Shown here: one piece after another, positions 7,707 to 15,305 of the stretch
Numbering within the stretch: position 1 is the stretch's first letter
How the letters are laid out: each line of letters starts with the position of its first letter
From: Bacteroidales bacterium
GTDB lineage: Bacteria > Bacteroidota > Bacteroidia > Bacteroidales > Dysgonomonadaceae
Reading direction: 5' to 3'
Assembly: GCA_012518155.1 (NCBI GenBank)
Contig: JAAYTC010000074.1
Span: 1 to 16,898 of the forward strand
DNA: 16,898 nt
Notes under the pieces: model-generated
Database searches by the model: none
Told to the model about the DNA's origin: nothing
Seen by the model: the letters and a program-made list of their open reading frames with translations, nothing else
Made by a program: the position numbers and the translations under genes

Positions 7707-10370
7707 TCAGCGACTCATATTTTTCAACCGCACGTTAAATTCACCCGCGTTGATAAGCTCCTCTAAAGAGATATGCATACGGTACCGCCAATAGTGCTCC
7801 GGATCGGCAGGAACATTAATTCGTTCCGACGCGTAATCGGGATCGCGAAGTTCTTCGTCGATCGACAGCCAGTCCTGCCAGGGCAAAATCACCCACATGG
7901 CAGACGATTTCAGGTGCCTCTTGATAATATGGTGGCAGATATCCCCGGTGCACTCGACCGGCGCCTCCCCCTCGCGTTGTAAAACCTCGTTGTAATAGTG
8001 CCGAGTAAGGTCCCTGTCCTCCCTCCACCACAACCGCAGGGGCGACATATCGTGCGTGGAGGTTGTACAGACCGATAAGTAGGGAAGTTGCTCGAGATTG
8101 GTAAACGCAACATGCGCGCTTTTTGGCATACGTTCAATCTCCAGGCTCAGGATTTGCAATTCATCCATCACCGTAGGTACACAATCGGGCACCATCCCTA
8201 GGTCTTCACCACAGGCCAACATATGAGTAGCCGATATTATCGCGGGAAGTTTTTCCAGTGCCTGCTCTTGCCAGAAGAAATTGTGGCGGCGATAAAAGAA
8301 ATCGTTGTATAACCGGTTAAATGCCTCTTTTACCGGTTCGTCCAAGGTACGATACGCGTGCGTAGACTGAGCAGTGATACGAGGATGGAAACGATTTCGG
8401 TGGTAAGGGTCCCGGATAAAAAGCACCTCCGTGCAGAGCATTAACAAGCCATCGCGTATTTTTTCACTCGCTTCCTCCTCCCTCACTTTAAAGAGTTCTA
8501 TTATTTTGCGTTGTGTATCGCAGTGCCGCTTTAATCGGAAGTGATGGTCTCCCACGTTATCAAGATAGTTTTTTATCACTTCTTCGGTTTCCTCCCCGAA
8601 TATACCGGGAAGCCAATCTTCTCGTATAAATGGTTGAACCATCCGCTCCTCGTCGAACGGGATACCGGCTTGGCTAATCTCTTCCCCCGAATAGGGCAAA
8701 GCAGGATTAAAATAGCCCAGCAACCCTTGGACCGCGTGAAGCGGTATTTCCCAGATACGAAAAAAACCCAAGATATGATCGATCCGGTACGCGTCGAAAT
8801 AGTCAGACATTTTCCGGAAGCGGTTCACCCACCAATCATACCCTTCCTCTTTCATCGTTTGCCAATTATAGGTGGGGAATCCCCAATTTTGTCCATGCAG
8901 CGAAAAATCGTCGGGAGGAGCCCCTGTCTGGGTATCCATGTTGAACAGGTGGGGTAAGGTCCAAGCATCCACGCTTTCACGATTGATGCCGATCGGGACA
9001 TCACCTTTGAGGATTACCCCTTTTTCGTGCGCGTACCTCTTAACCGCCGAAAATTGCCGGTGCAGGAGGAATTGTACAAAGTACCAGAAACGAACCTCCT
9101 GATGGGCGTCGGGATTCTCTTCCAACATCACTAACAGCTTGGATTCACTGTACACGCGAAACTCCCCCCAGTCGCTAAAATGCGCGCTTCCGTGCCGATC
9201 GCGCAAGTAGCAATACGAAGCATAGGGGAAGAGCCATGATCTGTTTTGACGGTAAAATTCGAGAAATAGCTCCGACTTCAAAACGGTTTCTCCTTCCTGA
9301 TTGAACAGATCACGCGTGTAATTCTCTTTAAGTGCCAACACCTTTTCGTAATTCAATCGCGAGAGTTCGTTCAATTTTTTCGCCTCTCTACGGTATTGAT
9401 TGAGTTGTCTCTTTTTTTTCAGCGGGAAATCGGCACAACCTAAATAAATCGGGTGCAGCGCGAAGCTTGAAATAGCACTATAGGGATATGAATCGTGCCA
9501 TGTTCTAGTGGCGGTGGTATCGTTCACGGGAAGTAGTTGAATAAGCTGTTGCCCCGTTATAGTTGCCCAATCCACCATTTTACGCAAATCGGCGAAATCA
9601 CCAATCCCAAAGCTGTCGTTCGATTTTAACGAGAAAAGAGGAAGGGCAGTCCCCACCCCTTTAAATGTAAAATGAGGCCAACGATAGAGCAGGGCCATCT
9701 CCGCGTACACCCAAGAACTTTTATCAACGTGCGGAAGGTCGAGAATCCGGTTCTCTCTATCTTCCCAATGAATCGCTTCGCCCGTGTTTTTTTCAACAAC
9801 CACGAACTTGTACGCTACCCGGTTGGGAAGTTCCTTGGCATTCACTATCACTTGCCACTCTCCCGCCTGTACCCGTTTCATGGGTATCGCCCGTTTCAAA
9901 TCCCATTCACCCAATGCTTCGCAATTGCCGCTGATAACCAGGGTTTGTTTGTTGTTCACGTAGGGGCAAACTACGTTCAGGAGCACCGATTGGGCAGGGT
10001 ATCGCTTGGGCAAAGCATCATCGTGATGCATGAAAATGCTATAGGTAAATGCCGTGGAGTAGAGGTACTCGTGGGAGGGCTTATCCTTCCATAAATCGCG
10101 GATCACGTAATCCTTTCTACCGACCACCCGCATTACCCGGTGTTCCCCCCATTCGCGCCGTATGGTGCGGTTGTTCTCTCGTATAAAATAGTAGTATCGG
10201 AGGTCAGTCGACGCGGCCCTATTCACTTCTGTAGACCAAGTATCGCCTTCGTTTGAAAGAACGATTGCCCGGGATTCGTCCATGTTGCCCATTTCGGGGA
10301 TCGATCCGCAAAGGCATACCTGCTGCCCCCATGTAGTATGATAGTCGAGTTGAAATGTTAGAGCAGCCAT
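7707..10370 (-). CDS. malQ: 4-alpha-glucanotransferase (amylomaltase, GH77) with two N-terminal CBM20 domains
   Basis: This enzyme transfers alpha-1,4-glucan segments between maltodextrins or glycogen, releasing glucose, in the cytosol. The 887 residues are longer than E. coli MalQ (about 690) because of two starch-binding CBM20-type beta domains: about 1-95 (VCLCGSIPEMGNM ... RREWGEHR) and about 125-215 (LVISGNCEALGEWDLKRAI ... HWEDRENR). The GH77 barrel follows from about 235. Catalytic residues are visible: nucleophile Asp531 in YRIDHILGF, acid/base Glu722 in CGEDLGMVP and the third Asp774 in TSTHDMSPLRLWW. GDVPIGINRESVDAW (456-470) is also typical of GH77. The architecture matches plant DPE2 and other bacterial DPE2-like enzymes. 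No signal peptide is seen. It lies 22 nt after the transporter gene and is probably co-transcribed with it. Confidence 0.95.
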   Translation of the reverse strand: MAALTFQLDYHTTWGQQVCLCGSIPEMGNMDESRAIVLSNEGDTWSTEVNRAASTDLRYYYFIRENNRTIRREWGEHRVMRVVGRKDYVIRDLWKDKPSHEYLYSTAFTYSIFMHHDDALPKRYPAQSVLLNVVCPYVNNKQTLVISGNCEALGEWDLKRAIPMKRVQAGEWQVIVNAKELPNRVAYKFVVVEKNTGEAIHWEDRENRILDLPHVDKSSWVYAEMALLYRWPHFTFKGVGTALPLFSLKSNDSFGIGDFADLRKMVDWATITGQQLIQLLPVNDTTATRTWHDSYPYSAISSFALHPIYLGCADFPLKKKRQLNQYRREAKKLNELSRLNYEKVLALKENYTRDLFNQEGETVLKSELFLEFYRQNRSWLFPYASYCYLRDRHGSAHFSDWGEFRVYSESKLLVMLEENPDAHQEVRFWYFVQFLLHRQFSAVKRYAHEKGVILKGDVPIGINRESVDAWTLPHLFNMDTQTGAPPDDFSLHGQNWGFPTYNWQTMKEEGYDWWVNRFRKMSDYFDAYRIDHILGFFRIWEIPLHAVQGLLGYFNPALPYSGEEISQAGIPFDEERMVQPFIREDWLPGIFGEETEEVIKNYLDNVGDHHFRLKRHCDTQRKIIELFKVREEEASEKIRDGLLMLCTEVLFIRDPYHRNRFHPRITAQSTHAYRTLDEPVKEAFNRLYNDFFYRRHNFFWQEQALEKLPAIISATHMLACGEDLGMVPDCVPTVMDELQILSLEIERMPKSAHVAFTNLEQLPYLSVCTTSTHDMSPLRLWWREDRDLTRHYYNEVLQREGEAPVECTGDICHHIIKRHLKSSAMWVILPWQDWLSIDEELRDPDYASERINVPADPEHYWRYRMHISLEELINAGEFNVRLKNMSR

Positions 10371-10392
10371 GTTAGTTTTCGAAGTTTTATGG

Positions 10393-12063
10393 TCAGTAAA
10401 AAAGGAGGATCATCAGCTGCGCGGTGATTACTCTCAAAAACATGGTGAGCGGATAAACCGTGGCATAACTTACTGCCGGCACATCATTGCCCGCGGTGCT
10501 ATTGGCAAACGCGAGAGCAGGTGGGTCGGTCATGCTTCCGGCGATTGCCCCCATCAGGGTGAAGTAGTTCAGTTTACACGCTTTCCTTCCTATTGTACCC
10601 ATGATTAGAAGGGGAATCACGGTAATAATTACCCCGTACCCGATCCATTTATACCCCCCGTTCACCACGGTTTCCACGAAGTTATCGCCCGCCCCGAGCC
10701 CCACGCACGCGAGGAAAATGGCAATACCGATTTCACGCAACATCAGGTTGGCACTCATCGTGGTGTAGGTAATCAACTTGTACTTGGGCCCGAACTTGCT
10801 GATAAGGATGGCCACGATAAGAGGCCCCCCGGCAAGTCCCAATTTTACCGGCTGTGGGATCCCGGGAATGGCGAAAGGGATGCTTCCTAGCAACACACCG
10901 AGGGCAATTCCTATGAAAATTGAAATCAGGTTGGGCTCTCTCAGTCGTTTAAGCGAGTTTCCAAGGAATTTTTCCACGTTGGCAATAGCACTTTCCGACC
11001 CTACCACCGTCACTCGGTCGCCCAGTTGCAACTGTAGCCTGGTGTCGGCAATCAGGTCCACTCCCGCTCGGTTCACCCGGGTGATATTGATCCCGAACAA
11101 ATTGCGCAACTTCAGGTTTCCGATCGATCGGCCATTAATATCCGACTCAGTGATCACGATGCGACGAGAAATCAGTTGCGAATCCAGTTTATTCCACTGT
11201 TCCCGGTTCATATCGATCCGTCGCCCGATTAACGCCTCAATGGTGTCGATATTTTTAAGGTTAGAAACAACCAACACCTTATCGTTCTCGTGCAAGATCG
11301 AGTCGGTACGAGGCACCGTCAGCTCGCCTGTAGCACTATGTAAAAGCCGTGAAATAACGAACTCTTTATCAATCAGCTCTTTGATATCTATAATTGTTTT
11401 ACCGAAGATGGAGGGGTTCATTACCTCCAGCGTGAACATTTGTGCTTCGGTAAGTTTCGATTCGTTATGTTCGTCCAGCCCCTGATTTTCTTTCGTCATG
11501 TTAATCTTAAAGAGGTACCTGAAGAGAATAAGAGAGAGGATAATTCCTACGACTCCCAGGGGATAGGCCACCGCGTAGGCAGTTGCAATGGTCGGATCGG
11601 TGGTGCCCGTCATATCGGTGTAAGTCTGTTGAGCCGCGCCCAATCCCGGGGTGTTCGTCACGGCTCCCGAGAGGATACCCACCATGGTAGATATAGGCAC
11701 CCCTGTGATCACGTGAATAATGTACGCAGTAGTAACTCCCAGCAGCACCACTCCCGTGGCGATCAAGTTCAAAGTGATGCCGCCTTGCTTGAACGAGGAG
11801 AAAAAGCTCGGCCCTACCTGCATGCCGATGGAGTAGATAAATAAAATAAGTCCGAATTCTCGTAAAAAATGCAATACCAGCTCGTTAATCTCCAGGCCAA
11901 AGTGCCCCAATAAGATACCGAAGAACAATATCCATGTGGTACCCAACGAGATGCCAAAGATCTTGATCTTGCTCAATAAAAGGCCTATTGAGATGACCAC
12001 CGCGAGAATCAGGATCGAATGCGCGATCCCCGTTCCCGTAATTAACTCCATCAACCATTCCAT
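10393..12063 (-). CDS. AspT/YidE/YbjL family transporter with two RCK_C domains
   Basis: This is an inner-membrane transporter of the aspartate:alanine exchanger family. It has 556 residues in two homologous membrane halves of about five helices each, separated by a cytosolic region. The halves repeat the same motifs: GAVTNTPGLGAA (133-144) versus GSMTDPPALAFA (509-520), and AYAVAYPLGVVG (162-173) versus SYATVYPLTMF (532-542). The central region carries two TrkA-C/RCK_C domains (about 205-285 and 290-367), each ending in a D-x-V-x-VV-x strand (DKVLVVS, DRVTVVG). Characterised relatives are AspT (aspartate/alanine exchange) and Corynebacterium succinate exporters; YidE and YbjL are uncharacterised, so the substrate here is unknown. 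A promoter-like element sits at 12089-12118, inside the end of prmA. malQ follows after 22 nt. Confidence 0.92.
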   Translation of the reverse strand: MEWLMELITGTGIAHSILILAVVISIGLLLSKIKIFGISLGTTWILFFGILLGHFGLEINELVLHFLREFGLILFIYSIGMQVGPSFFSSFKQGGITLNLIATGVVLLGVTTAYIIHVITGVPISTMVGILSGAVTNTPGLGAAQQTYTDMTGTTDPTIATAYAVAYPLGVVGIILSLILFRYLFKINMTKENQGLDEHNESKLTEAQMFTLEVMNPSIFGKTIIDIKELIDKEFVISRLLHSATGELTVPRTDSILHENDKVLVVSNLKNIDTIEALIGRRIDMNREQWNKLDSQLISRRIVITESDINGRSIGNLKLRNLFGINITRVNRAGVDLIADTRLQLQLGDRVTVVGSESAIANVEKFLGNSLKRLREPNLISIFIGIALGVLLGSIPFAIPGIPQPVKLGLAGGPLIVAILISKFGPKYKLITYTTMSANLMLREIGIAIFLACVGLGAGDNFVETVVNGGYKWIGYGVIITVIPLLIMGTIGRKACKLNYFTLMGAIAGSMTDPPALAFANSTAGNDVPAVSYATVYPLTMFLRVITAQLMILLFY

Positions 12064-12088
12064 GATTCCAACAACCTAAATTTGCCCG

Positions 12089-12118
12089 CGAAGGTACCCC
12101 TTATTTCATAGATCACAA
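12089..12118 (-). promoter_or_regulatory. Candidate promoter for the AspT/YidE-type transporter (and malQ)
   Basis: On the minus strand TACCTTCG (12096-12089) differs from TAnnTTTG by one base, a frequent variant, and TTTG (12118-12115) lies 18 nt upstream, overlapping the last codons of prmA. The inferred start near 12083 gives a leader of about 20 nt to the ATG at 12063. This suggests the transporter and malQ can be expressed independently of prmA. Confidence 0.45.
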
Positions 12119-12951
12119 AATGCAACCGCTACCCACTCCCCCATTTCGGTAGTATGTTGAAAGGTCAACCCCACCTCTTCGGCCACGGTTTTCAACAAAG
12201 GAATGTCATGCTGATAGAAGCCGCTTATAAACAACCATCCATGGCGTTTCAACACCTTCGCGTACGTGGGAATATCTTCAAGGAGGATGTTCCGGCTGAT
12301 GTTGGCCGTGATAACATCGTACATGTTCTTATCTTTTACCAGCAACTCGGCTCCTCCTTGCTTTACAGTTATGTTTTGTATATTGTTGAGCCTCGCGTTT
12401 TCGACGGCGTTGCTATAGGCCCATTCATCGATATCGATTGCTGTTATGCCGATTGCCCCCTTCATCGATGCTAATATCGCCAACACGCCTGTGCCACATC
12501 CCATATCCAGCACCGTTTTACCGGTGAGATCCATGTTCAACAGCTCCTCAAGCATCAATTGGGTTGTTTGGTGATGCCCGGTACCAAACGACATTTTCGG
12601 GTCGATCATGATTCGGTAGGGGTAGTTGCCTTCCGGTTCATGAAAAGAGCTGTGTATACAAAGTTTGTTGTGAATCGCGATGGGTTGGAAATAGTTTTTT
12701 TCCCACTCCTCATTCCAGTCTCTATCTTCCATCTCCTCCGCCTCATACGATATTATTGATTCCATCGGAAATTCGGCCAGAATCCTATCGACCTCCTCGG
12801 CCCGATAAATTTCAGAGGGGATATAGGCTTCCAGCACTGTCTCTTTATCCATGAACGCGTTGAAGCCAACTTCGGCAAGCGTCGCCGAAAGTACATCTCT
12901 GACTGTCTCCGTGGGCGGATTGTAAGTGAAATTTACTCGGGTATATCGCAT
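12106..12951 (-). CDS. prmA: Ribosomal protein L11 methyltransferase (PrmA)
   Basis: PrmA uses S-adenosylmethionine to methylate amino groups of ribosomal protein L11 in the cytosol. The 281 residues are the usual length. The N-terminal substrate-recognition domain (about 1-95) ends in the characteristic DRDWNEEWEKNYFQP (77-91). The MIDPKMSFGTGHHQTT segment (115-130) and the SAM motif I VLDMGCGTGVLAI (147-159) follow, then AIDIDEWA (171-178) and the catalytic-site ITANISRNIL (214-223), the equivalent of the family N-P/A-N-I motif. The start ATG at 12951 lies about 12 nt from the inferred transcription start of the upstream -7 element. The gene is divergent from the TPR gene and 42 nt upstream of the transporter. 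Confidence 0.95.
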   Translation of the reverse strand: MRYTRVNFTYNPPTETVRDVLSATLAEVGFNAFMDKETVLEAYIPSEIYRAEEVDRILAEFPMESIISYEAEEMEDRDWNEEWEKNYFQPIAIHNKLCIHSSFHEPEGNYPYRIMIDPKMSFGTGHHQTTQLMLEELLNMDLTGKTVLDMGCGTGVLAILASMKGAIGITAIDIDEWAYSNAVENARLNNIQNITVKQGGAELLVKDKNMYDVITANISRNILLEDIPTYAKVLKRHGWLFISGFYQHDIPLLKTVAEEVGLTFQHTTEMGEWVAVAFCDL

Positions 12952-12969
12952 ATCTATTTTTTATCTTTA

Positions 12970-12977
12970 CAAAGGTA
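12970..12977 (-). promoter_or_regulatory. Candidate -7 promoter element of prmA
   Basis: TACCTTTG on the minus strand is an exact TAnnTTTG match and the commonest form of this element. No good -33 TTTG is seen 19-21 nt upstream, where the sequence is an A/T run. Transcription would start about 12 nt before the prmA ATG. Confidence 0.45.
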
Positions 12978-13025
12978 GTAACTTTTCAATTGTAACTGTA
13001 AAAAACCATTTATTCGTCCCTTGAA

Positions 13026-13058
13026 TTTGTTTAGAAGTGTTACAAAAGGATTGATTTG
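13026..13058 (+). promoter_or_regulatory. Candidate promoter for the TPR gene
   Basis: TTTG (13026-13029) and TTGATTTG (13051-13058, one mismatch to TAnnTTTG) are separated by 21 nt. A start near 13064 would leave an upstream in-frame ATG at 13073 with almost no leader, which favours translation from 13118. Confidence 0.35.
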
Positions 13059-13117
13059 CCCCGTTTCGATCGGTGGATTGCTTTTTTTATTCTACTTTTA
13101 TCCTATCAAACGATTAC

Positions 13118-14206
13118 ATGATGAGAAAAGCTACACTATTTATTGTATCGTTCATGGTGCTCTACGTGATGGGTGCCTACGGTCAAAGCCCCACTTTGGA
13201 TGAGCTCATTCAGGAAGGCGTGGAGTTACACGACGGGGGAGAGTACGAAGAGGCCATCGACCGCTACCTTGAAGCACTTGAGATGGACAGCACTTCGATA
13301 TTGGCTATTTACGAGCTGTCGCTTTCTTACCTCGCGCTTAAAGACTTCGACAACGCGCTCGAATATAGCACACAAGTGATCGATTCGGAACACGAACAGC
13401 TCTCCACGGGAGCTTACGCTGTAAAAAGTGAGGCTTTGGCAGAGTTGGAACGAGTGAATGAAGCAATCGAGGTGCTTCAAAAGGGGCTCGACATCCACGG
13501 GGATGAATACCTGCTCCATTTTAATATGGCCCTGAACTATTATAAGAAAGGCAACACCGATAAAACGATGGAGCACGTGAAACGCGCCATCGACGTGGAT
13601 AAAACACACAGCGGGGCATTTCTTCTCTACGCGTACGCGCTGAACGATAAAGGCTTGTGGGTGCAGAGCATTCTTTCTTTCCAGATGTTTCTATTGCTTG
13701 AACCGGACAGCCGCCGCTCTAAAAACGCGTTCGAAGAGTTATTGCAAACAATGCAATTAAAGAAGCCTACCGAGCCGGTAGAGCGTTCGTTTATTCAACA
13801 ACAGATGATGAGGAACAAGCCCGAGACCTCCGCGGTGCATCCCGACGAGGTGCCGCCGCTGAGCATCGAAGGAGGCTTGAATCGAAACTTCGTGTACCAT
13901 GCCATCACCTCCACGCTCGACTCGTTAAAAAGTAGCAGCGATGAAATCGAAGATTTTGTTCTCTTTAAAACCGTGAATAAAGCAATTATTGAAGTATTGG
14001 AAAGGGAGAGTTTAAGAAGCGAAGAGGGTGTATTTTGGACGTTTTATGTTCCTTTTTTCTCACGTATTGCCGCGTCGGACTACTTCGATACATTTTGTCG
14101 CTATATCAGCGTATCCTATTACCCTGAGTCACTTGAATGGTGGCAACAAAATCCCGAAGCGGCGGTAAATTTCATCATCTGGTTTGAAAAAGGGGACGAC
14201 AGTTGA
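13118..14206 (+). CDS. Exported tetratricopeptide-repeat protein
   Basis: The protein has 362 residues from the ATG at 13118. I prefer this start over the in-frame ATG at 13073 because it places a classical signal peptide at the very N-terminus: MMRK, a hydrophobic core, then MGAYGQ, with cleavage likely near residues 20-23. TPR-like helix pairs follow at about 25-58, 60-92, 97-127, 131-161 and 166-196, with typical positions such as A-x-x-x-Y-x-x-A-L and a DNALEY hairpin. The C-terminal part (about 250-362) is of a type I do not recognise and contains many aromatic residues (VFWTFYVPFFSR). The location is probably periplasmic. The ECF sigma gene starts 45 nt downstream, possibly from its own promoter. 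TPR proteins scaffold protein complexes; the partner here is unknown. Confidence 0.85.
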   Translation: MMRKATLFIVSFMVLYVMGAYGQSPTLDELIQEGVELHDGGEYEEAIDRYLEALEMDSTSILAIYELSLSYLALKDFDNALEYSTQVIDSEHEQLSTGAYAVKSEALAELERVNEAIEVLQKGLDIHGDEYLLHFNMALNYYKKGNTDKTMEHVKRAIDVDKTHSGAFLLYAYALNDKGLWVQSILSFQMFLLLEPDSRRSKNAFEELLQTMQLKKPTEPVERSFIQQQMMRNKPETSAVHPDEVPPLSIEGGLNRNFVYHAITSTLDSLKSSSDEIEDFVLFKTVNKAIIEVLERESLRSEEGVFWTFYVPFFSRIAASDYFDTFCRYISVSYYPESLEWWQQNPEAAVNFIIWFEKGDDS

Positions 14207-14234
14207 GAGAAGTTAAAAAAAACCATTACCTTCG
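14203..14234 (+). promoter_or_regulatory. Candidate promoter for the ECF sigma gene
   Basis: TTG (14203-14205) and TACCTTCG (14227-14234) are 21 nt apart, fitting the Bacteroidota promoter with one mismatch in the -7 element. A start near 14240 would lie just upstream of the ATG at 14252 and downstream of the alternative TTG start codon at 14237. The element lies in the 45-nt gap after the TPR gene. Confidence 0.35.
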
Positions 14235-14251
14235 CGTTGAGACCCAAACAT

Positions 14252-14803
14252 ATGGAAATGATCAACGAGGAACAATTACTGGAAGAAATACGCGATCCTA
14301 AAACGAGTCGTCAAGGTTTCGAGAAATTGGTCGCTGAATACAGCGAAAGACTCTATTGGCAGATACGTAAGATGGTACTTTCGCATGACGATGCCAACGA
14401 TATTCTCCAGGATACATTCGTCAAAGCGTGGATGAACATCGATACCTTCAGGGGAGAATCGAAGCTCACTACTTGGTTATATCGTATCGCGATCAACGAA
14501 AGTATTACCTTCCTCAATAAAAAGAGAAACCAAAACAATATTTCGATCGACGAAGAGGATTCGTTTCTTCTCAACACGTTAGAAAGCGACACCTATTTTG
14601 ATGGCGACGAAGCACAAAAACTCCTCCAGAAAGCTATCCTTACACTTCCTGATAAACAGCGGCTTGTATTTCAAATGAAATATTTTGAAGAGCTGAAGTA
14701 CGACGAGATTTCCGACATCGTCGGCACGTCAGTTGGGGCCCTGAAAGCCTCCTACCATCACGCCACCAAAAAAATCGAAAAGTTTTTAAGTGAACCTCGT
14801 TAA
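14252..14803 (+). CDS. ECF-type RNA polymerase sigma factor (sigma-70 family)
   Basis: This is a 183-residue extracytoplasmic-function sigma factor. Region 2 spans about 23-90 and includes the core-binding DDANDILQDTFVKAW (46-60) and FRGESKLTTWLYRIAIN (66-82). Region 4 spans about 124-178: LPDKQRLVFQMKYFEEL, then the helix-turn-helix YDEISDIVGTSVGALKASYH (150-169). The ATG at 14252 is preferred over the TTG at 14237, which lies within 4 nt of the putative promoter element; an ATG at 14258 is also possible. It is followed by a one-span membrane protein (48-nt gap) and a Spy-like periplasmic protein, the layout of a sigma/anti-sigma envelope-stress circuit. It differs from SusC/FecI-type ECF units because no TonB-dependent receptor or FecR domain is nearby. 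Confidence 0.94.
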   Translation: MEMINEEQLLEEIRDPKTSRQGFEKLVAEYSERLYWQIRKMVLSHDDANDILQDTFVKAWMNIDTFRGESKLTTWLYRIAINESITFLNKKRNQNNISIDEEDSFLLNTLESDTYFDGDEAQKLLQKAILTLPDKQRLVFQMKYFEELKYDEISDIVGTSVGALKASYHHATKKIEKFLSEPR

Positions 14804-14851
14804 ACCTTTTATCTATCGTTAAGTCTACTCATCAGTCTACGCAGCGCAAAA

Positions 14852-15271
14852 ATGAAAGGTATGGAAACTAAATTTAACAAATTAAAGGAGATAGACAAAG
14901 GAAACCCTTTTACAGTACCCGAAAATTATTTCGCGCAATTCAACGAAGAAATAATGAATCGCTTGCCAGAAAAGGAGTATGTGCCCCCTCGGCAAGTATC
15001 TTTATGGGATAAAGTAAAGCCGTGGGTTTACATGGCAGCCATGTTCGTGGGGCTCTATATCACTATTAATTTTCTCACTAAAGACGCGGGAGAATCATTT
15101 TCGGCGCAACAAGACAACCCACAGCCCCAGACAATTTCGACGAATGTACCTTCCACCAACTACTGGTCTAACGTTCATATCACAGAGGAAGAGTTTTACC
15201 AGTATCTGGAGGAGCAGTTAGTAGATGAAGGTTACTACGACTACATGTATAATCAGCTATATTTGAACTAA
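14852..15271 (+). CDS. Single-span membrane protein, candidate anti-sigma factor
   Basis: This is a 139-residue protein encoded directly after the ECF sigma gene. The N-terminal 55 residues, probably cytosolic, contain NPFTVPENYFAQFNEEIMNR (18-37), a 'PF-x-VP-x-x-YF' pattern that I associate with small Bacteroidota proteins encoded beside ECF sigma genes. One membrane segment follows (about 57-75, VKPWVYMAAMFVGLYITINF). The remainder (80-139) is probably periplasmic and ends in an acidic, Tyr-rich tail (YYDYMYNQLYLN). No zinc-binding anti-sigma (ZAS) H-x3-C-x2-C motif or FecR domain is present. The role as anti-sigma factor is inferred from topology and neighbours only. An ATG at 14861 is an alternative start. 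Confidence 0.7.
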   Translation: MKGMETKFNKLKEIDKGNPFTVPENYFAQFNEEIMNRLPEKEYVPPRQVSLWDKVKPWVYMAAMFVGLYITINFLTKDAGESFSAQQDNPQPQTISTNVPSTNYWSNVHITEEEFYQYLEEQLVDEGYYDYMYNQLYLN

Positions 15272-15305
15272 AGAAACGTACCGTATATTTTATAATACAG
15301 GATTG

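Noticed and set aside
10778..11485. Long plus-strand open frame (235 codons) opposite the transporter
   Set aside because: It is antisense to a clearly coding gene with full family motifs; its translation is Ser/Arg-rich without domain features, as expected of a mirror frame.
12154..12474. Plus-strand open frame opposite prmA
   Set aside because: It is a shadow of the well-supported prmA frame on the other strand, with no motifs of its own.
13073..13117. Upstream ATG start of the TPR protein
   Set aside because: It would put 15 residues before a textbook signal peptide and lies only a few bases from the inferred transcription start.
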